Below, in pieces: positions 1-8,021 of a stretch of 43,679 nucleotides of DNA; the first letter of the stretch is position 1; the number at the start of each line of letters is the position of its first letter. A program made the position numbers and the translations under genes. The notes beneath the pieces are model-generated. The model did not search any database, was not told the origin of the DNA, and saw only the letters and a list, made by a program, of their open reading frames with translations. Source of the stretch: CBDCEG01 sp965215775 (lineage in GTDB: Bacteria > Pseudomonadota > Gammaproteobacteria > Cardiobacteriales > Ostreibacteriaceae); assembly GCA_965215775.1 (NCBI GenBank), contig CBDCEG010000033.1:1-43679 (forward strand). The letters run 5' to 3'.

Positions 1-2
1 TC

Positions 3-263
3 CATATACAAAATAATGAAAATTTAGAAAGTTTAAAGTCTCTTTCTGCACATAAACATCTAAATCAGGTCGTTTTGGGCAATAATAAAATTACAGATTT
101 AAGCTATTTAGCCAACTTAACAGAGCTAAATACAATTGGAATTATTGGTTACTTAGATTTAAATATTGCTTCCCTAAAAAAACTTAAGGGCATTAAAAAT
201 ATAACTATAATATCTGATAAAAATGAGCTTAATATCGGTTGTCCTAGCACAAACTCAAATTAA
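3..263 (+). CDS. Leucine-rich repeat protein, 5'-truncated by window edge
   Basis: The frame is open from the first bases of the window, so only the C-terminal part of this protein (about 86 residues) is present. It shows internalin/SDS22-like 22-residue LRR units, with motifs such as LxxLxxL followed by LGNNKITDLSYLANLTEL. It ends with a short non-repeat tail finishing in CPSTNSN rather than the FTEEYFKKHMPK tail of the two intact downstream paralogues, so this may be a degenerate copy. A second LRR gene starts 14 bp downstream, after an AAAGGAAA ribosome-binding site, in the same orientation. LRR proteins of this type are usually secreted or surface proteins that bind other proteins; the role here is inferred only from the family. 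An internal TTG at 75 can be read as a start, but the reading frame and repeat pattern continue upstream of it. Confidence 0.6.
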   Translation, partial: HIQNNENLESLKSLSAHKHLNQVVLGNNKITDLSYLANLTELNTIGIIGYLDLNIASLKKLKGIKNITIISDKNELNIGCPSTNSN

Positions 264-277
264 AAAAAGGAAACCAA

Positions 278-1307
278 ATGAAAAAAACAAATAAAATAAT
301 AAGAGTGATAATTTTAGGGTTATTAATTAATTTTAGTTATGCAAATGATATAAATATTAATAAATCTGCAGAAATATTTATCAGAGAAATACTAAAAAAA
401 CCTAAAGGCGTCATAAATAAAGATGACCTTGTAAAAATGTCTAAGGTAAAAAAAGGTTGTCCTAGAAAAATTAGATAGTTCAGATATTAATAATTTTGAG
501 TACTTAAAAGACTTAGAAAGTATAATCATTCTTGAAGGTCATAAAGTAAGCGACTTTAACTTTTTATCAAAGTTTAATAATCTCAAAGAGTTATACATAA
601 TAGACTCAGATATTTTTGATTTGAATTTTTTGTCAAACTTTAAGCAACTAACTACTTTGGGTATTACAGGAGCAAAGATATCTGATATTTCTATATTATC
701 AAGCTTTAATAGCCTAATAAATTTAGACCTTTCTAACAATGTAATTTCAGAGATTAGACCTTTAGAAAAATTAATAAATTTAGAAAGTTTAAAGCTAAAG
801 AAAAATAAACTTATACACATAAATAATTTAGAAAGCTTGGTGAATCTAAAATACCTTGATTTGCATGATAAAAGTGTAGTATCAAATTTCAACAAGTTAG
901 AGCATATTTCTCTCTCTAGGAACTATATTTCAGATATTAGTCCTTTAAAATCACTATACAAATTGAAAATGATGGGGTTTGCTTTCAATTATATTTCAGA
1001 TATAAGTCCATTATCTGAACTTGTAAATATAGAATCTATGCTTATTGTTCATAATCCAATAAAAAAGTTTGAACCATTAGGAAAATTAAATAAATTAGTT
1101 AATATATTTATACCAGCAGGAACTTCTATAGATATAAGTGGTTTTACTCAAAATTACTTAACTTTTTATTGGATTGATAAAAATGATAAAATTGTTGGCA
1201 ATATCTCTGTATCTGACTTAAGAAAACTCGGATTTAAAGGTAAAATTACTTTTACTGAAGAGTATTTTAAAAAACATATGCCGAAAATAAAAAAGGAAAC
1301 CAAATAA
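278..1307 (+). pseudogene. Secreted LRR protein, frameshifted in an A7 tract
   Basis: The first frame (278-478) encodes a signal peptide (MKKTNKIIRVIILGLLINFS, then YA) and the N-terminal cap found in its paralogue (KKPKG). It then runs out of frame at seven As (448-454). Removing one A joins it to the frame that continues to 1307, giving SKVKKVVLEKLDSSDINNF, which aligns with the corresponding part of the intact gene at 1426 (GIKKLIIKGEIIDSIDGLNNF). The downstream part contains about ten 22-residue LRR units and a C-terminal tail with FTEEYFKKHMPK, shared almost base for base with the gene at 1426. As assembled, only a 66-residue peptide would be made from the natural start. The A7 tract could be a true mutation, a phase-variation switch or a sequencing error; the sequence cannot distinguish these. 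Confidence 0.75.
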
Positions 1308-1425
1308 ATCTCCAAGCTTCTTATTAAAGTTATGCTGAAGAGAAGCTCTAAATAGATAGGTATTTTGGATAAACACATAACTGAAAAATATTTTAATTAC
1401 TAAAAATAAGAAATAGGAGAATAAA

Positions 1426-2859
1426 ATGACATACATTTACAAAACAATAATTTTAATTTTTTTCTTTACTCTTTCCTTTTCTAAAGAGGCAATAAGTAAA
1501 AGTATAATATTTAGCGATAAAAACTTAGAAAAAGTAATTCGTAAAAAAATCAAAAAGCCTAAAGGCCACTTGCTTATTAGTGATTTTAAAGGAATAAAAA
1601 AACTAATAATAAAGGGTGAAATTATTGACTCAATTGATGGTTTAAATAATTTTACTGACTTAGAAGAGCTTACTATAAGTAGAGGTTATCTTTCTAACAT
1701 AACCCCCTTAAAAAACTTAATAAAGCTAAAAAAATTAAACCTAGATAATAATCAAATTTCTGATATATCAGCATTAAAAAACTTAACTAATTTATCATCT
1801 TTATCTTTAAGCTCTAATAAAATTATTGATATATCTGCATTAAAGGAATTGACAAATATTAAGCATTTAGATTTTTATGATAATAAAATTATTAATATTT
1901 CTGCACTAAAAAATTTAATTCATTTAAAAAAAATCAGTTTAAAATATAATTATATTTCTAATTTACAAGCATTAACAAACTTAATAAATTTAAACAGTTT
2001 AAATTTATTAAGTAATAAAATTTCAGACTTATCCCCCTTAACAAAATTACTTAAGTTAGAATATTTATATTTAAATGAGAATAAAATTAATGATTTAACC
2101 GCACTAGGGAAAAATATTAATTTAAAGCATTTATACTTTGAACATAATGATATTAATGATATATCATCACTAAAAAATCTAACTAAATTAAAAAAATTAT
2201 CTTTTAGCTCAAATAAAGTAAAAAATATAAGTGTCATAAAGAGCTTTAGTCATCTGGAAACTTTATTTCTAGATAATAATCAAGTTGATAATATACAACC
2301 TATTAAAGATTTAATTAATTTAGAGTGGCTAGGTTTAAAATCTAATAAAATGTCTGATATATCGCCACTAGAAAAATTAATGAATTTAACTTATTTAAGT
2401 TTAGGTGATAATAATATTGCAAACATTGATGTTTTATCTAATTTGAAAAAATTAAATGATTTAAGTTTAGGTGGTAATAATATCACAGACATTCATACTT
2501 TATCTAATTTGAAAGAATTAACTTATTTAAGTTTAGGAGATAATAATATTGCAAATATTGATGCTTTATCTAATTTGAAAGAATTAACTTATTTAAGGTT
2601 AAGTGATAATCCAATAAAAGAATTTCAAAAAATAAAAAATCTTAAAAACCTTAAATATTTAGGTTTGTTATTAGGAACGAGTCTTGATATAACAGGTTTT
2701 AAACAAAAAGATTTATGGTTTGATGTAGTTAACCCAAAGAAAGAACACACACGCATTAGTCTAAATGAACTAAAAAAACTCGGTTTTAAAGGTAAAGTTA
2801 CTTTTACTGAAGAGTATTTTAAAAAACATATGCCGAAAACAAAAAAGGAAATAAAATGA
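1426..2859 (+). CDS. Secreted internalin-like leucine-rich repeat protein
   Basis: A 477-residue protein with an N-terminal signal peptide (residues about 1-24, hydrophobic core IILIFFFTLSF). A short cap domain follows (SDKNLEKVIRKKIKKPKG), then about sixteen 22-residue LRRs from roughly residue 60 to 420. The repeat consensus is L-x2-L-x2-L-x-L-x2-N-x-I-x-D-I-x2-L, typical of the internalin/SDS22 class. A non-repeat tail ends in FTEEYFKKHMPK. The predicted location is periplasmic, outer surface or secreted; there is no LPXTG motif or membrane anchor. A GGAGA ribosome-binding site precedes the ATG. The gene overlaps the next LRR gene by four bases (ATGA), so the two are probably translationally coupled. 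In the family such proteins often mediate adhesion or host-protein binding; that role is inference here. Confidence 0.85.
   Translation: MTYIYKTIILIFFFTLSFSKEAISKSIIFSDKNLEKVIRKKIKKPKGHLLISDFKGIKKLIIKGEIIDSIDGLNNFTDLEELTISRGYLSNITPLKNLIKLKKLNLDNNQISDISALKNLTNLSSLSLSSNKIIDISALKELTNIKHLDFYDNKIINISALKNLIHLKKISLKYNYISNLQALTNLINLNSLNLLSNKISDLSPLTKLLKLEYLYLNENKINDLTALGKNINLKHLYFEHNDINDISSLKNLTKLKKLSFSSNKVKNISVIKSFSHLETLFLDNNQVDNIQPIKDLINLEWLGLKSNKMSDISPLEKLMNLTYLSLGDNNIANIDVLSNLKKLNDLSLGGNNITDIHTLSNLKELTYLSLGDNNIANIDALSNLKELTYLRLSDNPIKEFQKIKNLKNLKYLGLLLGTSLDITGFKQKDLWFDVVNPKKEHTRISLNELKKLGFKGKVTFTEEYFKKHMPKTKKEIK
2389..2586 (+). repeat. Three near-identical 66-bp LRR-coding units
   Basis: Units begin at 2389, 2455 and 2521, with a partial fourth at 2587, at an exact 66-bp period (one 22-residue LRR each). 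They share the segment reading TTTAAGTTTAGG, then GATAATAATAT, then TTATCTAATTTGAAA. Other LRR units of the gene are far more diverged, so these units look recently amplified. Confidence 0.8.
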
Positions 2860-3983
2860 AAAAAACAATAAAACTAATAATATTATCTTTGATAATACAA
2901 CACAATATAACTTATGCAGAAAGTAAAAATTATTTTTTAAATTTAGATAATAATACAATATTAGTAGTAGCTAAAAAGCTTAATAAATTACCTAGCAAAG
3001 TTACGACTAGTGATATAAAAAGTATAAAATCCATATCAATAACTTTATCTCCAGCTAAATTTTTTCAATTTAAAGATTTGGAATATTTTGAAAGCTTAGA
3101 AGAGCTTTATATAATAGGAAATAGTACTATATTTAACTTCACAAATAAAAAAACTTATAAAAATTTCATGAGTAATATAAGTAGCATTTCAAAACTTAAA
3201 AACTTAAAAATACTAAATTTAAGTAATATTGGACTAAAAAATATAGAGTTTTTATCAAATTTGAATGCTTTAGTTAGCCTAGATTTGAGCAAAAATGCAA
3301 TCAAAGACATATTACCACTAGCTAAATTAACAAGCTTAGTTAATTTAAATTTGGAGTTTAATACAATATATAACTTAAAACCTTTAGCATCACTGGTTCA
3401 CTTGAAGAATTTGCAACTAGGTGCAAATGAGATAGTAAATATAAATCCACTTTCATCACTGGTTAATTTAGAAGAGCTTGGTTTATCTGGAACAGATATT
3501 ACTAATATTAGTTCATTATCTTATTTAACAAAATTAAGAAGACTGACCTTATATAAACTCAAAATAAAAAACACATCATTATTAAAGGAAATTAAAGAAA
3601 AATTAGACAAAGATATTTTCAAAAAAAACTTAATTATTTATGATTCTAAAAAATCTAAACAGGATAAGACAATATCAACTTCAAAAGGAAAGATAACTAT
3701 TTTTGATAATATATATAATAAATGTGAGTTAGTTAATATAGATAAAGATATCGCTATCAATCAAATAGAAAGTGCTTTTAATAAGTATTTGAAATTCAAT
3801 TTCAAAAATAAAGATAGGGTAACAATATTTGAATATTGGTGTTCAAATAATGGCTCTAATGGACATGATGAAACCTTTTTACTCTTAAAAGGACAGGGTT
3901 TTTATATATCAAAAAACTATAAGTTATACTTTCTTAAGGAAAAAGAGAAAGAAATGAAAAATAATTTATTAATAAATCAATAA
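2856..3983 (+). CDS. Secreted LRR protein with a distinct C-terminal domain
   Basis: A 375-residue protein with a signal peptide (MKKTIKLIILSLIIQHNITYA), a cap region and about six 22-residue LRR units (residues about 80-245). From about residue 250 the repeats stop and a non-LRR domain of roughly 120 residues follows. It contains two cysteines that could pair (NKCELVN and EYWCSNNG) and a segment GHDETFLLLKGQGFYI; I do not recognise this domain. The start codon overlaps the stop of the preceding LRR gene (ATGA), indicating one operon. Unlike its neighbours it lacks the FTEEYFKKHMPK tail, so it is a divergent paralogue. The small membrane-protein gene at 3995 follows after 11 bp, with its own GGAGAAA ribosome-binding site. 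Confidence 0.75.
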   Translation: MKKTIKLIILSLIIQHNITYAESKNYFLNLDNNTILVVAKKLNKLPSKVTTSDIKSIKSISITLSPAKFFQFKDLEYFESLEELYIIGNSTIFNFTNKKTYKNFMSNISSISKLKNLKILNLSNIGLKNIEFLSNLNALVSLDLSKNAIKDILPLAKLTSLVNLNLEFNTIYNLKPLASLVHLKNLQLGANEIVNINPLSSLVNLEELGLSGTDITNISSLSYLTKLRRLTLYKLKIKNTSLLKEIKEKLDKDIFKKNLIIYDSKKSKQDKTISTSKGKITIFDNIYNKCELVNIDKDIAINQIESAFNKYLKFNFKNKDRVTIFEYWCSNNGSNGHDETFLLLKGQGFYISKNYKLYFLKEKEKEMKNNLLINQ

Positions 3984-3994
3984 GGAGAAAAATA

Positions 3995-4276
3995 ATGAAC
4001 TTATATAAAAAAATATTCCTTTTAATTACATGTAGTTTTATATTACCAGCTATTTTAAACACACTAATATTTTACAGTAGTATTGGGATTCAAAATAAAT
4101 TGATTTTTATTTTAGTTATAATGATATTTTCATTTCTGCTAACAGTATTTGTTATATTTTATAAGTTTAAAGAATTATCTACCTTGTACAAAATTATTAT
4201 TTTAATAATTTGTTCTTTAGTAGCTGTCCCTATATTTTTTATACCTTATGCAATAATAGTGATATCTAGTGTTTAG
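3995..4276 (+). CDS. Small three-helix membrane protein, copy 1 of a tandem duplication
   Basis: A 93-residue, strongly hydrophobic protein with about three predicted membrane helices (around residues 7-28, 34-54 and 63-90) and a short positively charged loop (YKFKEL) between helices 2 and 3. No family is recognised. It lies 11 bp after an LRR gene with a GGAGAAAAAT ribosome-binding site, so it is probably cotranscribed. A near-identical paralogue starts exactly 460 bp downstream (4455), differing by a few substitutions such as FYSSIG versus LYNSIW. A role as an accessory or immunity-type partner is possible from size and duplication, but nothing in the sequence proves it. Confidence 0.6.
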   Translation: MNLYKKIFLLITCSFILPAILNTLIFYSSIGIQNKLIFILVIMIFSFLLTVFVIFYKFKELSTLYKIIILIICSLVAVPIFFIPYAIIVISSV

Positions 4277-4305
4277 ATTATAAATGGATTGATAGGACAA
4301 CAAGT

Positions 4306-4455
4306 ATGGAAAAAATAGACGGAGTATTAAAACCAATAGATATTGATGTAGATACTTGGATGGATTATGGTAACGGTCCTGAAGATAAAATAACAAGAGA
4401 TTCTAGAAAAAGAAATACTTCTTTGCTATATAGACCTTTCTTTGGAGAAAAATAA
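4306..4455 (+). CDS. Small soluble ORF of duplication unit 1
   Basis: A possible 49-residue protein, MEKIDGVLKPIDIDVDTW, continuing to a basic C-terminus ending in RPFFGEK. The frame is open from just after the upstream membrane gene's stop, through YKWIDRTTS. It may therefore be the tail of a formerly longer protein that continued from the membrane ORF in another frame. The TAA overlaps the ATG of the next membrane gene by one base. No homologue is recognised. It is listed because the same reading frame recurs, frameshifted, in unit 2. Confidence 0.35.
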   Translation: MEKIDGVLKPIDIDVDTWMDYGNGPEDKITRDSRKRNTSLLYRPFFGEK

Positions 4456-4736
4456 TGAACTTATATAAAAAAATATTCCTTTTAATTACATGTAGTTTTA
4501 TATTACCAGCTATTTTAAATACACTAATATTATACAATAGTATTTGGATTCATAATGAATTGACTTTTATTTTAGTTATAATGATATTTTCATTTCTGCT
4601 AACAGTATTTGTTATATTTTATAAGTTTAAAGAATTATCTACCTTGTACAAAATTATTATTTTAATAATTTGTTCTTTAGTAGCTGTCCCTATATTTTTT
4701 ATACCTTATGCAATAATAGTGACATCTGGTTTTTAG
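4455..4736 (+). CDS. Small three-helix membrane protein, copy 2
   Basis: A 93-residue paralogue of the protein at 3995, with the same length, start context (TTTGGAGAAAAATAATG) and three hydrophobic segments. Differences are limited to a handful of residues, mostly in the first periplasmic loop (ILYNSIWIHNELTF versus IFYSSIGIQNKLIF) and the last residues (TSGF versus ISSV). The clustering of changes in one loop may be chance or may reflect selection on an exposed segment. Function is unknown. Confidence 0.6.
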   Translation: MNLYKKIFLLITCSFILPAILNTLILYNSIWIHNELTFILVIMIFSFLLTVFVIFYKFKELSTLYKIIILIICSLVAVPIFFIPYAIIVTSGF

Positions 4737-4765
4737 ATTATAAATGGATTGATAGGACAACAAGT

Positions 4766-4936
4766 ATGGAAAAAGTAGACGGAGTATTAAAATCAATAGA
4801 TTTTGATGTGGATCCTTGGATGGATTATGTAACGGTCCTGAAGATAAAACAACAAGAGATTCTAGAAAAAGAAATACTTCTTTGCTATATAGACCTTTCT
4901 TTGGAGAAAAATAATGATATTAACAATAACAAATAA
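4766..4936 (+). pseudogene. Frameshifted copy of the small soluble ORF
   Basis: This ORF begins like the unit-1 ORF (MEKVDGVLKSIDFDVDPWMDY). It then changes frame where one G of GGATTATGGTAACGG has been lost, and ends in an unrelated tail running past the duplication boundary. Restoring the base gives GNGPEDKTTRDSRKRNTS, as in unit 1. It is most likely a decayed duplicate. Confidence 0.6.
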
Positions 4937-5079
4937 TAAAGGAAATAGCTTTAGGGTTATTAATTAATGTTAATAGGTATTTGAAATTAATAGAAAAGAA
5001 GAGATAATAGAAAAAAGAGTATAGTAAATTAAACACAAATAAATATAAATTAATATAAACAATAAACAAAGGAGCTAAA

Positions 5080-6366
5080 ATGAATAATTCAAAAAGTGAA
5101 AAAGCATTCTCAGAAGCAAATAAATATATAGTTGGCGGAGTTAACTCTCCTGTTCGTGCCTTTAAAGGAGTTGGTGGAAGCCCTGTTTTCATCAAATCAG
5201 CAAAAGGTGCTTATATAACTGATATTGATGATAATACTTATATTGATTTTGTTGGATCTTGGGGACCTATGATTTTAGGGCATTCAAATCCTGAAATTTT
5301 AGCTTCAGTTTCAAAAGTTATGCAAAATGGCTTGTCCTTTGGTGCACCAACTGAAATTGAAACTAAATTAGCTAAATTAATTGTAAACCGTATTGATTGC
5401 GTTGAAGTTGTTCGTATGTGTAGCTCAGGAACTGAAGCAACAATGTCTGCAATCCGTTTAGCAAGAGGTTATACCAAAAGAGATTTGATTATAAAGTTTG
5501 AAGGTTGTTACCATGGGCATTCAGATTCACTTTTGGTTAAAGCTGGTTCTGGAATGTTAACACTTGGTGAGCCAACTTCGCTTGGAGTTCCTGCAGACTT
5601 TGCAAAACATACTTTAACTTTATCATATAATGATAGTGAAGGATTAAAAGAGGCTTTTGCAAAGTATAAAAATCAAATTGCAGCAGTAATTGTTGAGCCT
5701 ATTGCTGGAAATATGAACCTTATCCTGCCAGAGCAAGAATTCTTGCAAACAATAAGGCAGCAATGTGATAAATATAAAACTGTATTTATTTCTGATGAAG
5801 TTATGACAGGATTTAGGGTTGCAAAGGCAGGTGCGGCTGAGCTTTTCAAATTCACACCAGACTTAGTAACTTTTGGTAAAGTTATTGGTGGCGGAATGCC
5901 TGTTGGTGCTTTTGCTGGAAAACAAAAAATAATGAATTCACTAGCTCCAATTGGTGGAGTTTATCAAGCAGGAACTTTATCTGGAAATCCTGTGGCAATG
6001 GCTGCTGGAATTGCAACTTTAGAGGCTACTGAAAAAGAAGGCTTTTATGATGAATTATTAGATAAAACTAATTATTTTGCAAACGGAATTAGAGTGGCTG
6101 CAAAAGAAACAAATACAGATGTTTTAGTCGTAAATACTTGTGGAATGTTTGGTTTATTTTTTACAAATCAGACTAAGGTTAAAACATTTGCAGATGTGGA
6201 AAAATGTGATGTTGATAAATTTAATAAATTTTTCCACCTAATGTTGGACTTAGGAGTTTATTTGGCACCATCTGCATTTGAAGCTGGATTTATGTCAATT
6301 GCTCATACAAAAGAAGATTTAGATAAAACTATTTCAAAAATAAAACAAGCATTTAGTAACTTATAA
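5080..6366 (+). CDS. hemL: Glutamate-1-semialdehyde 2,1-aminomutase
   Basis: A 428-residue PLP-dependent class III aminotransferase, full length for HemL. It converts glutamate-1-semialdehyde to 5-aminolevulinate, the last step of the C5 route to heme and other tetrapyrroles, in the cytosol. Diagnostic segments are VGGVNSPVRAF near the N-terminus, the substrate-gate/PLP region MCSSGTEATMSAIRLARGYT, YHGHSD, SDEVMTGFR and the PLP-lysine motif TFGKVIGGGMPVGAF (lysine near residue 265). An AAAGGAGC ribosome-binding site precedes the ATG. The stop overlaps the start of thiB (TAATG), so the two genes are coupled. C5-pathway use argues against most Alphaproteobacteria and fits Gammaproteobacteria. 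Confidence 0.97.
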   Translation: MNNSKSEKAFSEANKYIVGGVNSPVRAFKGVGGSPVFIKSAKGAYITDIDDNTYIDFVGSWGPMILGHSNPEILASVSKVMQNGLSFGAPTEIETKLAKLIVNRIDCVEVVRMCSSGTEATMSAIRLARGYTKRDLIIKFEGCYHGHSDSLLVKAGSGMLTLGEPTSLGVPADFAKHTLTLSYNDSEGLKEAFAKYKNQIAAVIVEPIAGNMNLILPEQEFLQTIRQQCDKYKTVFISDEVMTGFRVAKAGAAELFKFTPDLVTFGKVIGGGMPVGAFAGKQKIMNSLAPIGGVYQAGTLSGNPVAMAAGIATLEATEKEGFYDELLDKTNYFANGIRVAAKETNTDVLVVNTCGMFGLFFTNQTKVKTFADVEKCDVDKFNKFFHLMLDLGVYLAPSAFEAGFMSIAHTKEDLDKTISKIKQAFSNL

Positions 6367-7355
6367 TGAATAAAATTTTATTAGCTTTTTCTTTAAATAT
6401 TATTCTATCAAATATTTCTTTAGCTAAAGATAATCTAAATAAAGAAAAGCTTAATATTTATGTAAATCATAGTTTTATATCTGGTGGTTTAATTGATAAA
6501 ATAAAACCTGAGTTTGAAAAGCAATGTGCTTGCGAGCTAGAGTTTTTTGATTTTAATAGTGCAAACGCTATTTTAACTAGATTACAAATTGAAGGAAATA
6601 AAACTAAAGCTGATATTGCCCTTGGTTTTGATTACAACTTAATTCCAAGGTCTGAGGAAAATAAACTTTTCCAAGAAAATAAAGTAGATTTAAGTAGACT
6701 GAATTTACCAATTACTTGGCAAAATAAAACTTACTTACCATTTGATTATGGTTATTTAGCTTTTATTTACAATTCTGAAAAACTAAAAAATCCACCAACA
6801 TCATTTTCAGAGTTAGCTAAGCAAAAGATAAGTATAATTATCCAAGATCCACGAACTAGCTCACCAGGGTTAGGTTTTTTACTTTGGAATAAATCAATTA
6901 ATAAAGAAAAAGCAGCTGATTTTTGGGAGAAAATATCTTCAAATATAGTTACAACCCCACCAAGTTGGACGCAAGCTTATGGGCTTTTTTTAAATGGTGA
7001 AGCTAATATGGTTTTAAGTTATACAACTTCTGCTTTTTATCATCAAATAAATGATAAGACCACAAAATATAAGGCTGCAATATTTAATGAAGGGCATTAT
7101 TTGCAGGTTGAAATGGCAGCAATAAGCAAATATACAAAAAATTATAATTTGGCAAATAAGTTTATGAAATTTATTTTATCAGAAAAGTTTCAGAAAAATA
7201 TCCCAGAAAGTAACTGGATGTATCCTGTTATAGAAACTAAAAATATCCCAGAAGCTTTTAAACGAATAAAACCAAAAGCTATTGATTTAATTGATTTTAA
7301 AACAATAGAAAAACAACAACAAAACTGGATAAATGAATGGCTTAACTCAATCTAA
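6366..7355 (+). CDS. thiB: Thiamine-binding periplasmic protein of an ABC importer
   Basis: A 329-residue substrate-binding protein with an N-terminal signal peptide (ILLAFSLNIILSNISLAKD). It matches the ThiB family along its whole length: the CACELEFFDF region, the EGNKTKADIALGFDYNL stretch, PFDYGYLAFIYN, QDPRTSSPGLGFLLW, AYGLFLNGEANMVLSYTTS, EGHYLQVE and the C-terminal NWMYPV. ThiB captures thiamine or its phosphates in the periplasm for the ThiP permease and ThiQ ATPase. Its start overlaps the hemL stop by one base. No thiP or thiQ follows, and the next 200 bp contain no gene, so the importer's other subunits must be encoded elsewhere or be lost. There is no TPP riboswitch-like sequence ahead of this hemL-thiB pair. 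Confidence 0.9.
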   Translation: MNKILLAFSLNIILSNISLAKDNLNKEKLNIYVNHSFISGGLIDKIKPEFEKQCACELEFFDFNSANAILTRLQIEGNKTKADIALGFDYNLIPRSEENKLFQENKVDLSRLNLPITWQNKTYLPFDYGYLAFIYNSEKLKNPPTSFSELAKQKISIIIQDPRTSSPGLGFLLWNKSINKEKAADFWEKISSNIVTTPPSWTQAYGLFLNGEANMVLSYTTSAFYHQINDKTTKYKAAIFNEGHYLQVEMAAISKYTKNYNLANKFMKFILSEKFQKNIPESNWMYPVIETKNIPEAFKRIKPKAIDLIDFKTIEKQQQNWINEWLNSI

Positions 7356-7555
7356 TAATAAGTATAATATTGTTAGGCTATGAAGTGGTTCAATTTTATG
7401 AGTTAATCTTTGGGGTTAATAACAGTTGTTTTAAAACATAACCAAATAAAAGTTACTTACTATGGGAAATATAATTTGTTTACTATTTAATTATTTTGAA
7501 TAGAGTAATTTCATTCAAAATATAAGTTTGATAAGTATGTTATTAGAATGAAAAG
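7356..7555. other. Gene-free spacer between thiB and tRNA-Met
   Basis: Two hundred bases of AT-rich sequence between convergent units (thiB on plus, tRNA on minus). No ORF with a plausible ribosome-binding site and no strong GC hairpin is visible. Confidence 0.5.
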
Positions 7556-7632
7556 TGGTGGCTACACCGGGATTCGAACCTGGGACCCCATCATTATGAG
7601 TGATGTGCTCTAACCAACTGAGCTATGTAGCC
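7556..7632 (-). tRNA. tRNA-Met (CAT), elongator type
   Basis: A 77-nt cloverleaf on the minus strand with acceptor stem GGCTACA/TGTAGCC, D-loop AGCTCAGTTGGTTAGAGC, anticodon loop CTCATAA (anticodon CAT), T-arm GGTTCGAATCC and an encoded CCA end. It matches the E. coli elongator tRNA-Met closely. A CAT tRNA could be tRNA-Ile2, but the anticodon-arm sequence ATCACTCATAATGAT is that of elongator Met. Confidence 0.95.
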
Positions 7633-7748
7633 AAGAGTTTTTTAATTCTTTGATAAAAAAAGATACTTTTAAAATCAAAAAAAATAATTGATTAAACTAT
7701 AAAAACTCAGTTAAAAAATAGTTTAATTTCAATAGAATATTTTAAATA

Positions 7749-8012
7749 TTAAGCTTCTAGAGGAACAATGCTTACATACTTTCTGTTTTTAGGTCCTTTT
7801 CTTTCGAATAGAACTGTCCCATCAATTTTTGCAAAAATTGTATGATCTTTTCCAAGACCTGTATTTTTACCAGGGTGTCTTTGGGTTCCTCTTTGACGGA
7901 TAATTATGCTTCCTGCTGAAACAATTTCACCACCAAATCTTTTAACGCCAAGGCGTTTCGATTGTGAGTCTCTTCCGTTACGGGTACTACCACCAGCTTT
8001 CTTATGTGCCAT
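7749..8012 (-). CDS. rpmA: 50S ribosomal protein L27
   Basis: An 87-residue protein beginning MAHKKAGGSTRNGRDSQSKR, the classic L27 N-terminus without the cleaved leader seen in Firmicutes. QRGTQRHPGKNTGLGKDHT and FERKGPKNRKYVS follow. L27 sits at the peptidyl-transferase centre of the large subunit, where its N-terminus contacts tRNA. It lies 9 bp downstream of rplU and is cotranscribed with it from the promoter at 8473-8501. Confidence 0.98.
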   Translation of the reverse strand: MAHKKAGGSTRNGRDSQSKRLGVKRFGGEIVSAGSIIIRQRGTQRHPGKNTGLGKDHTIFAKIDGTVLFERKGPKNRKYVSIVPLEA

Positions 8013-8021
8013 AAAATCCTC

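Larger units (their letters stand above)
3995..4913 (+). repeat. 460-bp tandem duplication (membrane ORF plus soluble ORF)
   Basis: Unit 1 (3995-4454, 460 bp) and unit 2 (4455-4913, 459 bp) are head to tail and nearly identical throughout, ending in the same TTTGGAGAAAAATA sequence that supplies the ribosome-binding site of the next unit. Unit 2 has lost one G in the GGATTATGGTAACGG region. A third ATG at 4914 sits in the same context, but the sequence after it does not continue the unit. Confidence 0.85.

Noticed and set aside
1315..1347. Possible terminator between LRR genes (AGCTTCT/AGAAGCT)
   Set aside because: Only 7 bp of stem with a 19-nt loop and no U-tract; too weak to call.
4937..5079. 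TPP riboswitch ahead of hemL-thiB
   Set aside because: No CTGAGA/ACCTGA thi-box elements are present and the spacer is almost pure A/T.
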